From MFD09286-c1 sp963701015 (GTDB lineage: Bacteria; Bacteroidota; Bacteroidia; Bacteroidales; DTGW01): a stretch of DNA of 64,000 bases. The stretch is taken from positions 434,001 to 498,000 of the forward strand of contig OY969556.1 in NCBI GenBank assembly GCA_963701015.1. Direction: 5' to 3'. The position numbers and the translations under genes are program-made. Below the pieces are notes generated by a model. The model was not told the DNA's origin, searched no databases, and worked only from the letters and a program-made list of their open reading frames with translations. Positions 1-10,300 of the stretch are shown piece after piece; positions within the stretch are counted from its first letter, which is position 1, and each line of letters opens with the position of its first letter.

Positions 1-1113
1 AATGGAATATATGGACAGTGATTGTTTGTCAGTTATATATTTCATCACAAAAATGCCAGAAAATCGTCCAAAAAGCATAGCTAAAAAATAAAATGTCACA
101 TATTTTGCAGCTTCTGACTGTGATATTCCCCAAACATCTTTATCTGAGGCATACCTGATCATAAAACTAGGTGCAGCAATTTCAAGTCCGAGATAAAGGA
201 ATATAGCAATTGCACCAAATTTTAAATGGTCATGGCTCCAGGCTTCTTTTAATGTTCCTTTTGAAGATAAATGCGTTTTTATTTTTGGCAGTTTTATAAA
301 TATTATAATAAAAGCAACCAATAAAAATGCAAAACCTATTGATAAATAAGGAATTTTCATTGCATTCGCCATATTTGTTTTTTGTGCCTGGCTCAATTTT
401 GTACCATGGCTTAATTGACTAATTAATGCAGTATCTGATATTTTATGAGTAGTGCTTATTTCCTGATATTGTTGGTTAGTTAATTTGTAAGTATTTGATA
501 ATATTTTTATTTGCTGGTCGTTGAGGGTTTGAGTGTTGCAAAAATTTTCAATTTTTTCTTTTGAAGAATTTAATGCAATCCCTAATTTTTGGCTTTCAAT
601 CTGAGTAGGATTAAGATAAAACGTAATTGCACCTAAAAACAATATTCCTCCAATAGCCGGAGCAATCATTGATGCAGATGAATTTGCTGTTCCTACAATA
701 TTCATACGTATAGCAGTTGATTTTTGAGGTCCAACTTCAACAATAAATGGATTTACAGCAACCTGGAGCAAAGTAATACCTATAGCAAGTATAAAAGTAG
801 CAACTAAAAAAAACGAAAAACTAACAAATGCTGCAGCCGGGTAGTACATAAATCCACCAAATGCACATATAATTAAGCCTACAATAATTCCATTTTTATA
901 ACCAAAATTTTCAGTTATATGTGAGGCGGGAATAGAAGCCACAGCATAAGCTCCGTACCAGGCCATATTAATTACCATTGAACCAGCATCGGACAAATCA
1001 AATATGCTTTTCATAAATGGAATAAGTACATTGTTCATGGCTGTTACAAAGCCAAATGAAAAAAACATAAAGGTGAGTGTTGACATTGCGGTAATGTCTG
1101 TTTTCTTTTCCAT
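1..1113 (-). CDS. FucP-type sugar MFS transporter, 3' end cut by window edge
   Basis: Inner-membrane major facilitator protein, probably a sugar:proton symporter of the FucP/glucose-galactose group. The frame runs open from an ATG at 1113 to base 1 (371 codons), so the C-terminus lies outside the window; the family is usually about 400-440 residues. Visible are a hydrophobic N-terminus (ITAMSTLTFMFFSFGFVTAM), a glycine-rich helix (YGAYAVASIPAS) and the family-like stretch GITLLQVAVNPF. Around residues 165-245 a hydrophilic segment with several Asn/Gln-rich helices separates the two halves of the transporter and is longer than the usual central loop. The substrate cannot be read from the sequence. 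It is divergent from the PAS gene. Confidence 0.85.
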   Translation of the reverse strand, partial: MEKKTDITAMSTLTFMFFSFGFVTAMNNVLIPFMKSIFDLSDAGSMVINMAWYGAYAVASIPASHITENFGYKNGIIVGLIICAFGGFMYYPAAAFVSFSFFLVATFILAIGITLLQVAVNPFIVEVGPQKSTAIRMNIVGTANSSASMIAPAIGGILFLGAITFYLNPTQIESQKLGIALNSSKEKIENFCNTQTLNDQQIKILSNTYKLTNQQYQEISTTHKISDTALISQLSHGTKLSQAQKTNMANAMKIPYLSIGFAFLLVAFIIIFIKLPKIKTHLSSKGTLKEAWSHDHLKFGAIAIFLYLGLEIAAPSFMIRYASDKDVWGISQSEAAKYVTFYFLAMLFGRFSGIFVMKYITDKQSLSIYSI

Positions 1114-1319
1114 TTAAATATTTTTAAGATTTATTGAAATCCTTGTTCTTATTATCAATTGCTAATTTAAAGATAAAATTTTAATTTTAGTTTACTGCGT
1201 TTTCTCACAGATATAATTCAATTAAGTCAGTGTTTTTGTTGACTTGAAAGGCAAATTAAGTATTTGAATCCTATTTAATTACGTTCGTAAATTATTAATC
1301 AAATAAGTTAAAATAATTC

Positions 1320-1349
1320 TTTGTCAATTCATTTTTTTTTCTATATTTG
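1320..1349 (+). promoter_or_regulatory. Bacteroidota promoter of the PAS gene
   Basis: TTTG at 1320-1323, an 18-base spacer, then TATATTTG at 1342-1349: a full match to the TTTG/TAnnTTTG sigma-ABfr consensus. Transcription should begin near 1353-1356. The first possible start codon of the downstream frame (TTG at 1347) lies inside the -7 box and so cannot be used. Confidence 0.75.
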
Positions 1350-1388
1350 AATAACAGGTTGCGAAATTTTATAAAATATTTTAAAAGA

Positions 1389-1970
1389 ATGACCCGAAGG
1401 CAGTCAAAACATTTTGTTGAAGAAGCAAAGCAAATTATGGATGAAAATATTCACATAGCTCGCTTTAATGAGACTTTGCGCAATATTGATAAACTTAAAG
1501 CAAAACATATTGAATTAAATGCTGAAAATGAAAATTTGCATAAACTAATTACTGTATTATCACAAAACAACCAATCTTTAAATGAACAAATCAGTTTTCT
1601 GGAAGAAATAATTAATAGCTTGCAAGTTATAGTTTCAATTAAAGATTTAAACCACAAAAATTTGTTATGGTATAACCTCAATTATAAGCGTTTATTAGGA
1701 TATGAGCATAAAGAACTACAGGAATTAAATAGTAAAGAAGCTATAAATTTTTATCATCCGGAAGATAGACAAAAAATTACCGAAAGGAATAAGTTAATTT
1801 CAAATGAATCGCGCAATAAATATTCGTGCGTTGTTCGCCTCAGACACATAAATGGCGATTGGGTAAAAATGAACTCAGATTATTTCGTTCTAAAACGTAA
1901 TCCGGATGGAACGCAATCGCAAGCGCTTGAAATATTGTCGCAAATAGAAAAAGAAGAAATTGAAAAATAA
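1389..1970 (+). CDS. Coiled-coil PAS-domain protein
   Basis: A 193-residue soluble protein. From the ATG at 1389 it has a long charged helix (about residues 10-75) of coiled-coil character, followed by one PAS fold of the PAS_3 type (about 75-185), including the family-like YHPEDRQ and the strand VVRLRHINGDWVKMNSD. There is no output domain such as a kinase, GGDEF or DNA-binding domain, so it probably acts as a sensor or adaptor for a partner encoded elsewhere. The frame extends upstream to a TTG at 1347, but that codon is part of the promoter -7 box, so 1389 is the preferred start. Ligand unknown. Confidence 0.75.
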   Translation: MTRRQSKHFVEEAKQIMDENIHIARFNETLRNIDKLKAKHIELNAENENLHKLITVLSQNNQSLNEQISFLEEIINSLQVIVSIKDLNHKNLLWYNLNYKRLLGYEHKELQELNSKEAINFYHPEDRQKITERNKLISNESRNKYSCVVRLRHINGDWVKMNSDYFVLKRNPDGTQSQALEILSQIEKEEIEK

Positions 1971-1994
1971 AAAAAGGGCTTAAGCCCTTTTTTT
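1971..1994. terminator. Bidirectional terminator between PAS gene and secA
   Basis: Perfect palindrome AAAAAGGGCTTAAGCCCTTTTT with T-runs on both strands, squeezed between the stop codons of two convergent genes. It can terminate both. Confidence 0.85.
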
Positions 1995-1995
1995 A

Positions 1996-4900
1996 TTATG
2001 CCTCAACACCGGCACCATGGCAATTTTTATATTTTTTCCCGCTACCGCAAGGGCAGGGATCGTTTCTGCCTACTTTTTTTTCTACCCTGATTGGTTGAAC
2101 ACGCTGTTGTTCCTGGTTGGTATTGATATTTGGTGCTCCACCTCGTAATGATGAAGTTGCCTCACTTTTATTCATTGCAAACCTGCTTAAATCCATTTTT
2201 CTTGGTGCTTGTGCACGTTGAACCGCATTAGGATCAGAACCTTGAATATGACCTTTAATAAGCATTGAAATTACATGTTTGTTAATAGTATCAACCATTG
2301 TACGGAAAAGGTCAAATGATTCGAACTTGTAAATCAACAATGGATCCTTTTGTTCATAAGCCGCATTCTGAACTGATTGTTTTAAATCGTCCATTTCACG
2401 TAAATGCTCGCGCCAGGCATCATCAATAGTCATTAAAATGGCTGCTTTTTCATATGATTTTGAAAGTTCGGTACAATTTGATTCATATGATTTTTTAAGG
2501 TTTACAATTATTTGATAAACTTTTATTCCATCGGTAATAGGATAAACAATGTTTTCGTATTGAGCCGATTGGGTTTCGTAAACATGTTTAACTACCGGAA
2601 TAGCTTGTTGGGCCATGTTTGAAGTTTTGCGCCTGTAATTATTCCAAACTTCATTGAAAAGCTTTTCTGACAGTTCGTTGGCAGATAGTTTCATAAATTC
2701 TTCATCGGTAAATGGAGCTTCAACGGAAAGAATTTTTATTACCTCCAGATTAAAATCTTCAAAATCAGAGTTTCCCTGAAATTCATTTACCAAACCGTCG
2801 CAAGTATCGTATAACATGTTTGAAATGTCTAAACTTAAACGTTCGCCGAATAAGGCATGACGCCTGCGTTTGTAAATAACTTCACGTTGTGAGTTCATTA
2901 CATCGTCATATTCCAGTAAACGCTTACGAATACCGAAGTTATTTTCTTCGACTTTTTTCTGTGCACGTTCAATTGAACGAGAAATCATAGAATGTTGAAT
3001 TACTTCACCTTCTTTAATACCCATCCTGTCCATTATTGATGCAATTCTATCGGAACCAAACAAACGCATCAAATCGTCTTCGAGAGAAACAAAGAATTGC
3101 GATGATCCTGGGTCTCCCTGGCGTCCGGCACGTCCGCGTAACTGTCTGTCAACACGTCTTGACTCATGGCGTTCAGTTCCAATAATTGCTAAACCTCCTG
3201 CATTTCTAACCTCTTCAGAAAGTTTAATATCGGTACCACGACCGGCCATATTGGTTGCAATGGTAACAGTACGTGATTTACCAGCATCTGCAACAATTTC
3301 AGCTTCGCGCTGGTGTAATTTCGCATTTAATACATTATGTTTTATACCACGCATTTTAAGCATACGGCTTAATAACTCCGAAATTTCAACCGAAGTTGTT
3401 CCAACCAAAACAGGCCTGCCAACTTCAATTAATCCAGCTATTTCGTCAATAACTGCATTGTATTTTTCGCGTTTGGTTTTATAAACTTTATCTTCTTCAT
3501 CTTTACGTACAATAGGCCTATTTGTAGGTATAACAACCACGTCAAGTTTATAGATATTCCAAAATTCACCGGCTTCAGTTTCTGCAGTTCCTGTCATACC
3601 GGCTAGTTTTTTGTACATTCTGAAATAATTCTGCAAAGTCACTGTCGCAAAAGTTTGCGTAGCTGCTTCAATCTGAACCCTTTCTTTGGCTTCAATAGCT
3701 TGATGTAAGCCATCGGAATATCTTCTTCCTTCGAGGATACGACCAGTTTGTTCATCAACAATTTTAACTTTATTGTCAATCACAACATATTCGTCATCCT
3801 TTTCAAATAAAGTATATGCTTTTAAAAGCTGGTTAACTGTATGAACCCTTTCAGCTTTTATTGCATAATCCTGCAAAAGTTTTTCTTTTTTTTCGAGTTT
3901 TACATTATGATCGGTTACATTTTTTTCAATTTCGGCAATTTCAGAACCTATATCAGGCAAAATAAAAAATGACGAATCTTCAGATGAAGAGGTGATAAGA
4001 TCAATCCCTTTTTCGGTCAATTCAATGGCATTATTTTTTTCATCAATGATAAAATATAGTTCATCGGTAGCTTTATGCATGTGTTTGTTATTATCCTGCA
4101 TGTAAAAATTTTCAGTTTTCAAAAGCAGATTCTTATTGCCTTCTTCACTCAAAAATTTTATTAAAGCTTTATTTTTAGGAAGACCTTTAAATGCGCGTAA
4201 TAAGTATAATCCTCCATTTTCCTTGTCATTTGCATCTAATGCTTTTTTAGCATCGGAAAGTATTTGAGTAACAAGTTTACGTTGAACGTTCACCAATGCT
4301 TCAACTTTGGGTCGGTATGCTTCAAATTCCTGATTTTCACCTTTAGGAATTGGACCAGATATAATTAATGGAGTACGTGCGTCATCTATTAAAACCGAGT
4401 CAACTTCATCAACAATGGCATAGTTATGTACACGCTGAACAAGTTCTTCGGGATTCGAAGCCATATTGTCGCGCAAATAGTCGAACCCAAATTCATTGTT
4501 TGTTCCGAAAGTAACATCGGCTAAATATGCTTTTCGGCGTTCTTCGGAACCTGGCTGGTGCCGGTCAATACAATCTACTGAGAGTCCATGAAATTCATAT
4601 AATGTGCCCATCCATTCTGAGTCGCGTTTGGCTAGATAATCGTTAACTGTGACAATGTGAACACCTCTGCCAGACAAGGCATTTAGAAAAACAGGCAGGG
4701 TTGCGACCAATGTTTTTCCTTCACCTGTACCCATTTCTGAAATTTTTCCCTGATGAAGCACCACTCCGCCTAATATTTGGCAATCGTAATGCACCATATC
4801 CCATTTAATTTCATTTCCTCCGGCTAGCCAAACATTCGAATATATAGCATTTTCACCATCAATTGTTATGCTGCTTCGTGTAGCAGCCAGATTACGGTCA

Positions 4901-5310
4901 AAATCTGTGGCTTTAACAATTATTTTGTCATTTTCAAAAAACCGGCGTGCCGTATCTTTCATTATTGCAAATGCTTCAGGTAAAGATTCGTCCAGTTTAT
5001 TTTTTAAAGTATCATCAATCTGCTTTTCCAGCTTTTCAACCTGCTCATATAGCTTTTCCTTTTCTTTTATATCAAGATCGGGATCGTCAATTTTTATTTT
5101 AATGTCTTCAATTTGATTACTATCAGTAATAATACTTGAACGAATACTGATTTTCAGATTATTGCTTTTTGTTCTTAATTCATCATTCGATAAGTTTTTT
5201 AACTTATCATATTCTTCAAGTGCTTTATTAACAATTGGTTGAACTTCTTTTATATCCCTATCGGATTTGGTACCGAAAAAGTTTTGGATAAAATTGTTTA
5301 AAATGCCCAT
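1996..5310 (-). CDS. secA: Preprotein translocase ATPase SecA
   Basis: Motor ATPase that pushes unfolded preproteins through SecYEG. The 1104 residues fit the enlarged SecA of Bacteroidota (E. coli is about 900). Visible: Walker A MGTGEGKT at 193-200, DEVD at 301-304 followed by [15 protein letters not shown], helicase motifs such as [12 protein letters not shown] and [14 protein letters not shown], and a C-terminal zinc/SecB-binding tail with [15 protein letters not shown] lineage-typical insertion after nucleotide-binding domain 1 (about 330-480) accounts for the extra length. Every T9SS cargo in this window should first cross the inner membrane by this route. Start ATG at 5310. Confidence 0.97.
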   Translation of the reverse strand: MGILNNFIQNFFGTKSDRDIKEVQPIVNKALEEYDKLKNLSNDELRTKSNNLKISIRSSIITDSNQIEDIKIKIDDPDLDIKEKEKLYEQVEKLEKQIDDTLKNKLDESLPEAFAIMKDTARRFFENDKIIVKATDFDRNLAATRSSITIDGENAIYSNVWLAGGNEIKWDMVHYDCQILGGVVLHQGKISEMGTGEGKTLVATLPVFLNALSGRGVHIVTVNDYLAKRDSEWMGTLYEFHGLSVDCIDRHQPGSEERRKAYLADVTFGTNNEFGFDYLRDNMASNPEELVQRVHNYAIVDEVDSVLIDDARTPLIISGPIPKGENQEFEAYRPKVEALVNVQRKLVTQILSDAKKALDANDKENGGLYLLRAFKGLPKNKALIKFLSEEGNKNLLLKTENFYMQDNNKHMHKATDELYFIIDEKNNAIELTEKGIDLITSSSEDSSFFILPDIGSEIAEIEKNVTDHNVKLEKKEKLLQDYAIKAERVHTVNQLLKAYTLFEKDDEYVVIDNKVKIVDEQTGRILEGRRYSDGLHQAIEAKERVQIEAATQTFATVTLQNYFRMYKKLAGMTGTAETEAGEFWNIYKLDVVVIPTNRPIVRKDEEDKVYKTKREKYNAVIDEIAGLIEVGRPVLVGTTSVEISELLSRMLKMRGIKHNVLNAKLHQREAEIVADAGKSRTVTIATNMAGRGTDIKLSEEVRNAGGLAIIGTERHESRRVDRQLRGRAGRQGDPGSSQFFVSLEDDLMRLFGSDRIASIMDRMGIKEGEVIQHSMISRSIERAQKKVEENNFGIRKRLLEYDDVMNSQREVIYKRRRHALFGERLSLDISNMLYDTCDGLVNEFQGNSDFEDFNLEVIKILSVEAPFTDEEFMKLSANELSEKLFNEVWNNYRRKTSNMAQQAIPVVKHVYETQSAQYENIVYPITDGIKVYQIIVNLKKSYESNCTELSKSYEKAAILMTIDDAWREHLREMDDLKQSVQNAAYEQKDPLLIYKFESFDLFRTMVDTINKHVISMLIKGHIQGSDPNAVQRAQAPRKMDLSRFAMNKSEATSSLRGGAPNINTNQEQQRVQPIRVEKKVGRNDPCPCGSGKKYKNCHGAGVEA

Positions 5311-5351
5311 TTTTATATGATTAAAATCTATATCTTATTTATGCAAGCTGA

Positions 5352-5359
5352 CAAAATTA
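5352..5359 (-). promoter_or_regulatory. Probable secA -7 box
   Basis: On the minus strand the bases read TAATTTTG, matching TAnnTTTG, about 42 bases upstream of the secA ATG. No clear -33 box is seen at the proper distance, so this is a moderate call. Confidence 0.4.
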
Positions 5360-5608
5360 AACTATTTTCAAAAATTTTTATCTTATGATTGAAAACTTTC
5401 ATAAAATGGAAGACGGAATACGGGAATTGGTGAATGAATACTTGAATTTGTAAAAAGAAAGATAATTATGGAAATGAATCGAATGAATATTAATGAGGAA
5501 AATTGTGAAATCATATTTTAGAGGTGTTTTTACCTAAAATTATTTTCATTTCGCCTGTTTCAATAAACCTGATTCCTTTTTCCGTTTTTCCGTTTACCGA
5601 AAATCAGA

Positions 5609-5637
5609 TTGTCATTTTCAAAAATATTGTACATTTG
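5609..5637 (+). promoter_or_regulatory. Promoter of the DUF6913-like gene
   Basis: TTG at 5609-5611, an 18-base spacer and TACATTTG at 5630-5637 match the Bacteroidota promoter. Because the box lies inside the longest possible reading frame (open from GTG 5524), the real start must be downstream of about 5644. Confidence 0.65.
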
Positions 5638-5661
5638 TCTATCAGATTATTTAAAGAGGTA

Positions 5662-6204
5662 GTGTTTAAAAATACCAGGCAAAATATTGGAAATTCATTG
5701 CTTCGAAGGAAATTACGAAACCAGCGAAGAAAAAAATTTATTTCAAATTTTGAGAATTCTCAATTGATAGGAGTTGTTTTTAAAACTGATAACCAAAGTG
5801 ATTTTGAAATTGTTAAAAAATTTCTTCATTTCCTTACCGAGCAAAACAATAAAATTGTTGCAATGTGTTATGTTGATGTAAAGAAAGTGCCAGATTATTA
5901 TTTGCTCAGAAAAGGCTTTAATTTTTTTTCGCGTAACGATTTAAATTTTTTCTTTTTGCCAAAGTCAAATTCAATTCTTGATTTTATTGAAAAACCATTT
6001 GATATGCTTATTGATTTGAGCACAGATAATAATTTCCCTTTACATTTTATAAGTAATTTATCGAAAGCAAAATTCAAAATAGGCAAATTCAATGCAAATT
6101 CTTCATGTTTCGATGTGATGATTGATATATCAAAAGACAATTCCGTTCAGTCGCTCATCGAACACATAAAGCACTATGTACCTGTATTATGCGGGGCAAA
6201 TTAA
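5662..6204 (+). CDS. DUF6913-like conserved hypothetical protein
   Basis: A 180-residue protein with no recognised catalytic motif. It begins with a basic helix (LLRRKLRNQRRKKF), then alternates strands and helices (IGVVFKTDN, KIVAMCYVDVKKVPDYYLL, FDMLIDLS), an alpha/beta pattern resembling the DUF6913 family, which I recall lying beside dapA in other Bacteroidota. A GTG at 5662 preceded by AAAGAGG is chosen as start, because a good promoter sits inside the longer frame that opens at 5524 and the shorter form fits the family length. Followed by dapA 90 bases downstream. Function unknown. Confidence 0.6.
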   Translation: MFKNTRQNIGNSLLRRKLRNQRRKKFISNFENSQLIGVVFKTDNQSDFEIVKKFLHFLTEQNNKIVAMCYVDVKKVPDYYLLRKGFNFFSRNDLNFFFLPKSNSILDFIEKPFDMLIDLSTDNNFPLHFISNLSKAKFKIGKFNANSSCFDVMIDISKDNSVQSLIEHIKHYVPVLCGAN

Positions 6205-6264
6205 TTTTATTGCCAATTTTCCGCATAAAATTCACATTCTATTTCGTATTTAAATTAAGATTTA

Positions 6265-6272
6265 TATTTTTG
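6265..6272 (+). promoter_or_regulatory. Probable dapA -7 box
   Basis: TATTTTTG matches TAnnTTTG, with TTCG at 6243-6246 18 bases upstream as a weak -33 element. It lies 22 bases before the dapA start. Confidence 0.5.
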
Positions 6273-6294
6273 AACACTTTTTAAAAAAGCAACT

Positions 6295-7182
6295 ATGGAT
6301 TCTGGAATTTCAAAATTCAAAGGTACTGGTGTGGCACTGGTTACACCATTTCGTAGCGATGATAGTATTGATTTTAAAGCGCTGTCGAAAATTGTTGACT
6401 TTCAAATTGAAAATAAAGTCGATTATTTGGTTGTATTCGGGACAACAGGTGAACCTGTAACTTTAAGTAATGATGAAAAACAAGCTGTTTTAAATACTGT
6501 AATTGATACCGTTAATAAACGAGTGCCAATTATAATAGGAATTGGAGGGAATTGTACACAGGATATAGTTCATAAAATAAAGTCGTTTGATTTCTCGAAT
6601 ATTGATGCAATTTTATCTGTTTCTCCTTATTATAACAAACCTACGCAACAAGGTATTTATGAGCATTATAAAGCTATTGCCACAGTAAGTCCACTGCCAA
6701 TAATTACCTACAATGTTCCAGGCAGAACTGCTTCCAATATTTCCGCAGAAACTACTTTAAAGCTTGCGAATGACTTTAAAAATATAATTGCTGTTAAAGA
6801 AGCATCTGGAAATCTCCAGCAAATTATGGATATTATAAAAAATAAGCCTAAAGATTTCCAGGTTATTTCAGGCGATGATGCCCTTGCATTTCCAATAATT
6901 TGTTTAGGAGGAATTGGTGGTATTTCGGTTGTTGCTAATGCCTTTCCTAAGGAATTTGCAGAAATGGTAAAATTGGCCTTAGATAAAAAAATAGATCAGG
7001 CATTAACTCTCCAATATAAACTGATTGATATTATTTCTTCAATTTTTATCGAAGGAAGTCCGGCGGGAGTTAAAGATGCACTGGCAATTCGGAAATTATG
7101 CAGCAACCATGTACGATTGCCTCTTGTGCCTGTTTCACAACCGCTTCATTCGAAATTGGTGGAACAAATGAAAGGGTTTTAA
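6295..7182 (+). CDS. dapA: 4-hydroxy-tetrahydrodipicolinate synthase
   Basis: Condenses pyruvate with aspartate semialdehyde, the first committed step of lysine and diaminopimelate synthesis. The 295 residues are full length for this TIM-barrel family. The active site is intact: GTTGE at 49-53, the proton-relay tyrosine Y139 in TYNVPGRTA, and the Schiff-base lysine K168 in AVKEASGN. No other lysine-pathway gene is nearby; the upstream neighbour is the DUF6913-like gene. A convergent terminator separates it from the following minus-strand gene. Confidence 0.97.
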   Translation: MDSGISKFKGTGVALVTPFRSDDSIDFKALSKIVDFQIENKVDYLVVFGTTGEPVTLSNDEKQAVLNTVIDTVNKRVPIIIGIGGNCTQDIVHKIKSFDFSNIDAILSVSPYYNKPTQQGIYEHYKAIATVSPLPIITYNVPGRTASNISAETTLKLANDFKNIIAVKEASGNLQQIMDIIKNKPKDFQVISGDDALAFPIICLGGIGGISVVANAFPKEFAEMVKLALDKKIDQALTLQYKLIDIISSIFIEGSPAGVKDALAIRKLCSNHVRLPLVPVSQPLHSKLVEQMKGF

Positions 7183-7267
7183 ACATCTAACTTTTGAAAT
7201 ATATGAACAAGTTTATTGAATTTTAAATTTGCCAAAACATGTAAAATAAAGTTCAAAAAAGTTATAA

Positions 7268-7307
7268 AAAATGCCAGAATAATTATTGATCAATTATTCT
7301 GGCATTT
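7268..7307. terminator. Convergent terminator after dapA
   Basis: Long inverted repeat with arms AATGCCAGAATAATT and AATTATTCTGGCATT around a 7-base loop, flanked by A- and T-rich stretches, between two convergent genes. Confidence 0.8.
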
Positions 7308-7325
7308 TAATTATAATATTGATTA

Positions 7326-10300
7326 TTATTGAATTACAACTTTTTGAATCAAATATTTATTTTGATTTATATTGAATATCCGAACGAAATATATTCCTTT
7401 TTCCCAACTACCAATTTCAATTGTTCGGTTTAATTTTTCAAATCTACCAATTAACTTTTCATAATAAACTTGTTTGGTATCAGTTGAAAATATTTCAATG
7501 GTTGGATTTGTAATATCTGAGTTCATATCTACATTTAAAGTTACAGTTGCCGGATTTGGATATACTTTAAGTTCCCGACTTAAGGCAAATGCATCAATTC
7601 CCGTAACTTTTTTCAAATATACTGAGTCTTTTGCCGAACAACCCGATGAGGCAGTTACGGTAACTATATACCAACCCGAAACGCTTGCAGATATTACTTC
7701 TTTAGTTGAATTATTATTCCACAAATAACTGGTAAATCCTCCACCGGCATCAAGCGAATAGGAAGTTGAAAATGAAACGGAATCTTTTCCACCGGCTAAA
7801 GTAATTACAGGACTTGAAAGTAAGTTGAGTTTTTGTGTTAAAGTATCGTTTGACGCGTTAATATCATTTCGAATACTGCTCTTAACATGAATAGAATTTG
7901 TTCCGGCAATAAATAATGAAGTTACATTCTTCCCAAATACACAACTTAATATATTGCCTTCTTTGGTTCCGGATGCAAAAATAAAGTTATTGCTTACTGG
8001 TGTATTTTTGTTAACCGTAACTGTGACATTCACGGTGTCGTTTGTTGATAAAATAATGTTTCCATTATTTTTAACACCTATTGTAACTTGTTTCAACTGG
8101 TTAATACAAGTTGTAGATGAAGGAGAAATGCTGGCAATGGCTGCATCGTATCTGGCGAGAATTATGTAAATAGAATCGACAGATATACAACCATTTGATT
8201 TATTAGTTGCAGTGACTTTATATTTACCAATTGAACTGGCTGTCAATACTTCATTAGTCGACCCATCCTGCCATAGATAATTATATCCGTTTCCAAGACC
8301 GGCATCGAGATGATAAGGCGGATAAAGCAAAGTAGTATCTGCACCTCCGGCAAGCGTAATAGTTGATGGCTTGTAAATATTAACTTTTAACGAAGCTGAA
8401 TTATTTACCGAATTAACATCGTATAGCATAGTGGCTGAAACATTTATTGTATTACTTCCAGAATTTAAGTTAGTATAAGTATTTTCAAAAGTTTTAACTA
8501 AGGTTGCTCCGGCAGCTAAAGAACTACTTATATAAACGGTATCGACAGAAATCATTGAAGCATTGGCCAATACAGTATAAATAATTCTTGAACCGGAATC
8601 TAAAGGAACCGCACCATTGTTTTCGAAATTAACCGAAATAGTTTTATTGCTTCCTTTACAGGCTGCTGTATCGCCAGTTATTTGTGTTATAGCGCCGTCC
8701 AATGGGAAAATATTAACATAAACTGAATCATAACCTGTACATGTAGTTGCCAAATCGGTTACGGTTACGCCTAACTTGCCAGAATTGAACAATGAAATTG
8801 TGTCGGTCGTGTGGCCATTTGTCCAGTTAAAAGAATAATTACCGGTATTTCCACTATGAATGATTTTTCCTTTATAGCATTTAATTGTATCGTTAATTGA
8901 AGGGATATTTACAACTGGTGGATCATAAATAGTGATGAATTGAGTTAAGGTGTCATTATCAGGATCCATATCGGTATTCAACTTCAAATGAATATTGAAG
9001 CTATTTTCGCCGGTTTTCAATTTTCCGCTAAAATCAGGGAATGGATATATAAATTGATTTCCTGGCAAAAGATTTGAATTTAAAATCGAATCTTTTGAAA
9101 ATAATGTTCCATTTATTGTATAGTCGATTGTTAAAGTGTCATTTGCATTAATAACAGTATTGCCAGTATTTGTTAATACAGCAGAAACATTGTGAATATT
9201 CTTATCACATTTTTGCGAAGGCAATGAAACACTTGTAATACCAATATCAAAATTATTTATTTTGATAAAAATAGAATCTTTTGAAATACAATTTGTTGTA
9301 TTATTTTTTACTACAACTGAATATTCTTTTGATGTTTCAATTTTAATTGGGTCAATTGTCGCACCTGTGTTCCACAGATAAGAATAGGCACTTCCTAATC
9401 CAGTTCCAAGTAATGAGCGGAAATTTAAAGTAGCAGTATCAAGCCCACCTTCAAGTGTAAAATTTGGTAATGGATTCACTGTGATTATTTTTACAGTTGT
9501 ATCATTATATCCATAAATATCTTCACCTATTACTGAAAAGAATTTCACTGTATTTGCTCCAACACTTAAATTTGGCATTATATTTCCAATTGTATATGAA
9601 ATAGAATCACCTGGAAGTACATCGGAATTTAAAGTGTAATGATTTGAATAAGTTTGGGTATTTATTTTATAGTCGAAATAAATTGGATCGCCAGCTTGCT
9701 GGGTAGTTGTACCCATATTTTTAAACCATAATGTTGCTGGAACTATATCTTTATTGCAATTAGTCAAATTTACATTAACACTTGTTATACCACCATCGGG
9801 GATATAAATATTCACGTAAACAGAATCGTAATTTATGCAACTATGAGTATTGTCAGTAACCTTTACATGATAATTACCTGAATTTGTCGCAACATAATAG
9901 CTCAAAGCTGAATTATCCTGCCATATATAAGAATAAGAACCCGTTGGGGCTTGCAATTTATATGGGGGAGTTGTTGTAATAGTGTCGCCATAATCACCTT
10001 TTAAATCAACCGGTGGTAATGTCCAAAGTGTAACCGATTTGTTTATACTATCATAAGTATGTTTTAAATCGCCATGAATGCTGCTATACAATGTAATTGT
10101 TGAATTTCCTGTTGGAAATTGATTTTTAAGATTTGTAAATGTATAAGTATAGATACCGTTTATTTGCAAACTACCCGGTAGTTTAACTAAATTCTTCGAT
10201 GATATTTTGCCATTAATTCCGTACCAAAAATATACAGTATCATTTGATGCTATAGGAATATTTCCGGTATTAATAAAATTAACTTTAATTGTATCTAAAT

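Larger units (their letters stand above)
5311..5661. other. Divergent intergenic region secA / DUF6913-like gene
   Basis: About 350 AT-rich bases holding promoters for both flanking genes. A 22-codon frame near 5386 and an upstream extension of the DUF6913-like frame look like chance. No RNA gene or repeat seen. Confidence 0.5.

Noticed and set aside
5386..5454. 22-codon frame MIENFHKMEDGIREL... between secA and the next gene
   Set aside because: Very short, no ribosome-binding or promoter signal and no recognisable family.
5524..5661. N-terminal extension of the DUF6913-like protein (MFLPKIIFIS...)
   Set aside because: A promoter lies within it and it is hydrophobic without resembling the family; the start at 5662 is preferred.
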